From Phycisphaerales bacterium (GTDB lineage: Bacteria > Planctomycetota > Phycisphaerae > Phycisphaerales > SM1A02): a stretch of 64,000 bases of DNA. A program made the position numbers and the translations under genes. Below are positions 60,348 to 64,000 of this stretch, one piece after another. The stretch covers positions 1-64,000 of the forward strand of contig JAKVBU010000008.1 of assembly GCA_022446885.1 (NCBI GenBank). Reading direction: 5' to 3'. The notes beneath the pieces were generated by a model. It had not been told where the DNA came from. It saw nothing but the letters and a program-made list of their open reading frames with translations, and did not search any database. Within the stretch, counting starts at the first letter, position 1; every line of letters begins with the position of its first letter.

Positions 60348-60363
60348 TCGTCAGGAGCAGACA

Positions 60364-61059
60364 GTGAATACGCAAGCGATGGTCGAGCGACTCTTCCCCC
60401 TTCTCATCTCAGGTGATCGTGCACAGGCTCGCACCACGGTGAATGACTTCAAGGCCGACGGCACTGATCCGGAGACGCTTACGCAGTGCGTCTTCTGGCC
60501 GCTGCACGAACTGGTGAACGATCTCTATCGCAAGGACCAGTTGACGACACTGGCACACCACTGTGCAGTGCGGCTGCTGCGATCGCTCGTCGATCAGGCG
60601 CAGGCTTGCTACACCCAGCTCCCTCGCAATGGCCGAACGATGATGCTCTTTTGCGGTGACACCGAAACCGACGACATGGCGGCGCAAATGGTCGCTGATC
60701 TGGCCGAGGCCGACGGCTGGAGTGTCTGCTTTGGTGGAGGCGGCATCGCCTTTGATGAACTACTGGAGATTGCCAACGAGCGACGCCCTGATGTGATGCT
60801 CATGTTCTCCTCGGCCGCCAGCGACGCACCCACTATCCGGCAACTCATCGACACGGTTCGTGGCGTTGGCGCTTGCCCTGACATGCAGATCGCAGTTGGC
60901 GGCGGCATCTTCAATCGGGCTCCGGGCCTTGCTGAGGAAATCGGAGCCGACATCTGGGCCTCGACACCGGCCGAGATCATCGAGTCACTGAACGATGCCC
61001 CCCAGCAGCGGGCCACGCCCGAGCAACGCACGGTGGGCCGCACCCGGTGGGCCGCCTGA
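60364..61059 (+). CDS. Cobalamin-binding-fold protein (cap plus Rossmann), base-off His missing
   Basis: 231 residues from a GTG six bases after CAGGAG. Residues 1-90 are helical, like the B12-binding cap (WPLHELVNDLYRKDQLTTLA). Residues 91-210 match the B12-binding Rossmann domain: MMLFCGDTETDDMAAQMVAD, SVCFGGGGIAFDELLEIA, PDVMLMFSSAA, and IAVGGGIFNRAPGLAEEIGA. The DxHxxG motif that places the lower ligand His is not there; 98-110 reads GDTETDDMAAQMV with no His. It may bind B12 in another way or not at all. No effector domain is attached. Function unknown; such proteins may act as light or redox sensors in CarH relatives, which is inference. Confidence 0.75.
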   Translation: MNTQAMVERLFPLLISGDRAQARTTVNDFKADGTDPETLTQCVFWPLHELVNDLYRKDQLTTLAHHCAVRLLRSLVDQAQACYTQLPRNGRTMMLFCGDTETDDMAAQMVADLAEADGWSVCFGGGGIAFDELLEIANERRPDVMLMFSSAASDAPTIRQLIDTVRGVGACPDMQIAVGGGIFNRAPGLAEEIGADIWASTPAEIIESLNDAPQQRATPEQRTVGRTRWAA

Positions 61060-61098
61060 GCCTCTCAGACCCCCTCAAAGAACAACGCAAGCCTCCGA

Positions 61099-61124
61099 CG
61101 GGCGCCTGCTGATGCAGGTGCCCG
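61099..61124 (+). terminator. Hairpin after the B12-fold gene
   Basis: CGGGCGCCTGC (61099-61109) pairs with GCAGGTGCCCG (61114-61124) around TGAT, 11 pairs including one G-U. It lies 40 bases after the stop. The following TTGGTCATTTG is only weakly U-rich, so termination is likely but not certain. Confidence 0.6.
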
Positions 61125-61233
61125 TTGGTCATTTGACAGGGGGATCCATCACAAGGGCAATCGAGTTGCCCCGCCAAACGTTGTGGGTTGGGTAGCATGG
61201 ATCCCGAGGGGGCCTGCAAAAAGGAGATGGACA

Positions 61234-63648
61234 ATGCCGCGACGAATCTGCATCTGGATGCTGGCGATTCTAGGGGTGCTCTGCGCCGCCCAAGAACGGG
61301 CCAGAGCGCAGGGCTATCCCTTCTTCGTGCAACCCTTGTCGGTGGAGGATCTACAGATCATCTCCGACGCGGTCGAACTCTCACCACAGCAGCGTCTGGA
61401 GGTGCTTCAGGCCCACAGCATCTATCTCGACGATCTCGAGTCCCTTCAGAGCGGACCCATGAAACGATTCATGGACAAGGGCATCACGATGGTCACAGAT
61501 GTCCAGCCATGGGGAGGGAACTTCGCCATTCCGCCTCGGCGGGAGTTGGAGCAGATGATCCGCGATGGCCGTGGAGTGTTCACGGCCTTCGGCAAACTGG
61601 ATGATGACTTCTTCGACACCATCGCCCCTCTGGTTTCCCCCGAACAATTGCCTCGTCTTGAACTCGCCCGCACCGTGCGGGCGCTTGAACGATACCGGCT
61701 GGTCTACCTCATGGTGGCAGGCGAACTCAATCGTGGTGCTGGGGTGCACCTGATCGGCTGGCTTATTCGAAATGACCAACGGCTGTCGCCTGAGATGGTT
61801 GATGTTCTGCTCGATCATCAGGAACGGCTCATTAGTCTGACCCAGTCGCTTGAGCGAGCGTCTCTTTCAGCAGTTGACAGTGTGCTCGACAAGATTGATG
61901 ACATGGGACTGCGCGACATGGATCAGCAGCAGATGATGATGCTCGCCATGGATGAGAACCTCCGCAACGAGTTGATCGTCTGGGTAGATGAACTCACCGA
62001 GCCGATACAGCTTTCCATATCGAGGATCTCTGAAGAGAACCAGCGGGCCTGGCGTGTTCTCAAGCCACTGCTCGACGAGGAAACGGCCAGAGACATGCAA
62101 CGTCGTCTGGAACGCCGTGTGTGGGGCCGGCTCTGTCGCCAACTGCACAGCCACGACAGTCGGTTCGATCGAGTGATCGAGGTGCTTGATGAGACGGATC
62201 CGCGTCGGCAGGACGCCATTGATGGTCAGGATCGACTGCGTTCGGCCACGGCGTCGCTCATCAGTGAGTACGCCCCGATCGTCGAGAAACAGCGCCGATA
62301 TCGCACCATCGGGCAGTTCTCACGTGAATCGGCTATGGACGGGACTGATCGCATTGAGTCGATCATGGAGCGTCGGGATGAGGTGGCCGAGCAGGCGGCT
62401 TCACTGCTGTTGGTGCTCGAAGCCGATCTTCCCGAGGAGGAAGAAGACGGCCCAACAGCCGTTGCTGGCGGTGAAGGAGGCGGGGGGGGAGACAACGCAG
62501 ATGCGACGCAGGTCTTCGGTGGGAACATCTCCAAGTTGCCGATGCAACCGGTCACGCTCGAACAGTTGACGCAGGTGCTGTCTTGGGTCAATGCCCCCGA
62601 GTCATCGGTAAATCTCGCCGGGATGATGCACGAAGAGTATCTGCAGCAATGCAATGAATTGGGCGACGTCCACTTCGACGCCATGCAGGAAGTCCCGCAA
62701 CCAGAGGGACGGCAAGGGTGGCGCGAACGCAGCCGGGCTATGCGTGAACTCAACAAGAAGGCGATCAACGCGCTGGCCGAACATGAGGAGTCGCTCTTCG
62801 CTGGCGTCGAACTGGCCATGGAGGGCGATGCCGCCCGGTCACAGCTGGCGCAGATTCGAGTTGCACTGGAGCGGGCCAGGTACCGGCAGTCGATTGTGCA
62901 GGATGACTGGTCGATGGGTTCGCAACCCGAAGCGAGGATCGATCTCACGATGCTGGTGCTGTCGACCGACGCCAAGTCGCTCGACCCAGCCGCTCGAGAA
63001 GAGGTCGTCGCCCGACTCGTCGAGATCGATGAGTCTGTCGGTGGCACACTGGAAGAATTGGAGACCATGCTCGATCGAGCCCAGTTGCTCGAGAGCCGAC
63101 TTAACGGCCCCGGAGCCGAGGATGAGTCATTCGACCCAGAGGTGCGCCAGCGCATCCGGGAGAGTTGGCAGAAACGGCGAGCGGCAGTTGGGGAGTTGGC
63201 CTCAGATCTGGTCGAGATCAATCGAGACGGTATCCGCGGTCTCGCGTCTGCGATGCCCGAGTCCCAAGGCCATGGACTGATGGATGCCTATCGTCGGGCG
63301 GCCTTTCCCGATCTGTTCAGGGATCAGGACCTGATCGCATCGGCGTTTGAGGAGGCCATGTCGCTTGAGACGCTGGGAGACGAGCAGCGGCGCAGGTTGC
63401 AGGATCTGCGAATGCGTCACTCCTCTACGTGGGGCTCGCTGACCGACGAACTCATCGCCCTTCGCAGCGAAGGAGATGTGCGTCCTTCGTCTTGGCCACC
63501 GAGCAGCGAGTCGTTGAATCTGGCGCTTCGTAACGAGCAATTGCGATTCCGTCGTGGTCAGGTGGCCCAGCGACATCTGGCAGAGTTGACGGTGTTGCTG
63601 GAGCCCGAGCAGCGGGCCATGGTGCCGTCGCTGGAGAAGGCGCTGTGA
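61234..63648 (+). CDS. Large exported alpha-helical protein, unknown function
   Basis: 804 residues from ATG 61234 with AAGGAG eight bases ahead; an in-frame upstream start at 61183 lacks a site. Signal peptide RRICIWMLAILGVLCAAQERARA. The rest is helical and charged, built from repeated modules of the same style: SVEDLQIISDAVELSPQQRL (about residue 35), TLEQLTQVLSWVNAPES (about 445), and SLETLGDEQRRRLQDLRMRH (about 710), each like LTxxQ/Spy helices. A Glu/Gly-rich linker lies near 405-430. It resembles the protein at 2833 in style. The next gene, a lipoprotein, overlaps its stop (GTGA), so they may act together at the envelope. No family recognised. Confidence 0.72.
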   Translation: MPRRICIWMLAILGVLCAAQERARAQGYPFFVQPLSVEDLQIISDAVELSPQQRLEVLQAHSIYLDDLESLQSGPMKRFMDKGITMVTDVQPWGGNFAIPPRRELEQMIRDGRGVFTAFGKLDDDFFDTIAPLVSPEQLPRLELARTVRALERYRLVYLMVAGELNRGAGVHLIGWLIRNDQRLSPEMVDVLLDHQERLISLTQSLERASLSAVDSVLDKIDDMGLRDMDQQQMMMLAMDENLRNELIVWVDELTEPIQLSISRISEENQRAWRVLKPLLDEETARDMQRRLERRVWGRLCRQLHSHDSRFDRVIEVLDETDPRRQDAIDGQDRLRSATASLISEYAPIVEKQRRYRTIGQFSRESAMDGTDRIESIMERRDEVAEQAASLLLVLEADLPEEEEDGPTAVAGGEGGGGGDNADATQVFGGNISKLPMQPVTLEQLTQVLSWVNAPESSVNLAGMMHEEYLQQCNELGDVHFDAMQEVPQPEGRQGWRERSRAMRELNKKAINALAEHEESLFAGVELAMEGDAARSQLAQIRVALERARYRQSIVQDDWSMGSQPEARIDLTMLVLSTDAKSLDPAAREEVVARLVEIDESVGGTLEELETMLDRAQLLESRLNGPGAEDESFDPEVRQRIRESWQKRRAAVGELASDLVEINRDGIRGLASAMPESQGHGLMDAYRRAAFPDLFRDQDLIASAFEEAMSLETLGDEQRRRLQDLRMRHSSTWGSLTDELIALRSEGDVRPSSWPPSSESLNLALRNEQLRFRRGQVAQRHLAELTVLLEPEQRAMVPSLEKAL

Positions 63649-64000
63649 TCAAGCTCGCCAGCAGGTGGGCCATTGTGGCGCTCGCCTTGGCGGTGTTGGC
63701 GGTCCCCTCGGGATGTAGTGCACCGCCTGCCTCGCACACGATTGGCCTTGCCCCCGACGCCGTCATCCTGACTCGGGCACCTCAGGGTGGTGATCTCTCG
63801 ATGCAGGTGGTCAGGCCGACGGTCTGGATGACACCATCGGGGGATCGCATTGTCGATGAACGAATGACCATCGCACTGGCGGACACGCAGCGTGCCACCT
63901 GGCGGGCGGCAGCACGACTTGACCTGTTGGAGGCCATCGCGTTTGCTCGGGCGCTGCGAACAGCGACCGCTGAGCAGGTTGAGTCGGATTCGATGCCCGT
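63645..64000 (+). CDS. Lipoprotein, cut by the window edge
   Basis: A GTG at 63645 overlaps the stop of the helical protein gene and opens a frame of at least 118 codons to the end. It starts MIKLASRWAIVALALAVLAV followed by PSGCSAPP, a clear lipoprotein signal with lipobox Cys. The mature part begins HTIGLAPDAVILTRAPQGGD and continues with beta and helix. The 3' end is outside the window. Function unknown; coupling with the large helical protein suggests a joint role. Confidence 0.75.
   Translation, partial: MIKLASRWAIVALALAVLAVPSGCSAPPASHTIGLAPDAVILTRAPQGGDLSMQVVRPTVWMTPSGDRIVDERMTIALADTQRATWRAAARLDLLEAIAFARALRTATAEQVESDSMP

Overview
The window comes from a compact, GC-rich bacterial chromosome, most likely a planctomycete of the Phycisphaerae type. 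Four things support this, with family knowledge taken from memory. Unrelated secreted proteins share a C-terminal dockerin-like tag (GDxxxDGxVxVxDIL..WG), and one neighbour has an IPAxxA..RRRRRR sorting tail. There is a DUF1559-style pseudopilin. FG-GAP, ASPIC/UnbV, DUF1080, DUF1111 and PhoX proteins are abundant. A murC-murB-ddl-ftsQ cluster is not followed by ftsA or ftsZ. I see no rRNA, tRNA, CRISPR array, transposase, phage gene or plasmid gene. It reads as core chromosome with many surface-protein genes.

Layout. 0-2.9 kb: end of a surface-polysaccharide locus (sugar epimerase, O-antigen ligase, IMPase-family phosphatase). 2.8-13.2 kb: secreted proteins (helical exported protein, ASPIC/FG-GAP lipoprotein, TPR lipoprotein, di-haem oxidoreductase, FG-GAP dockerin protein, DUF1080, Tat-exported PhoX). 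13.2-22.8 kb: housekeeping mixed with export (lipid kinase, PheA, secreted arginine-deiminase-like enzyme, YtoQ, GreA, aspartylglucosaminidase, Ppx/GppA, Tat ferredoxin, MFS permease). 22.9-25 kb: two tagged surface proteins facing each other. 25.1-31.4 kb: one leftward operon murC-murB-ddl-ftsQ-membrane protein-cardiolipin synthase. 31.4-41.7 kb: NtrC-type regulator, small four-Cys protein, zinc-ribbon membrane protein, tricorn-like protease, DUF3500, DDAH-like enzyme, metallophosphoesterase/LamG protein. 41.7-44.9 kb: four-gene pseudopilin operon. 45-49 kb: two LptF/LptG permeases, fliW, csrA, FmdB-like protein. 49-53 kb: cystathionine gamma-lyase and beta-synthase, then a major-type pseudopilin with its own terminator. 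53.4-58.6 kb: ruvB-rnd, and an unusual operon of degenerate receiver-groES-93-aa protein-groEL. 58.7-64 kb: asnS, a B12-fold protein behind a structured leader, a large secreted helical protein, and a lipoprotein cut by the window edge.

The most notable overall signal is in gene starts. At least sixteen starts lack a Shine-Dalgarno sequence and instead carry a TAnnnT hexamer (TACCAT, TAGGCT, TACCCT, TAGAAT and similar) exactly 6 to 9 bases before the ATG. That is the geometry expected for leaderless mRNAs. Other genes have clear Shine-Dalgarno sites. Two divergent gene pairs share spacers of only 22 and 24 bp, in which the two hexamers overlap.
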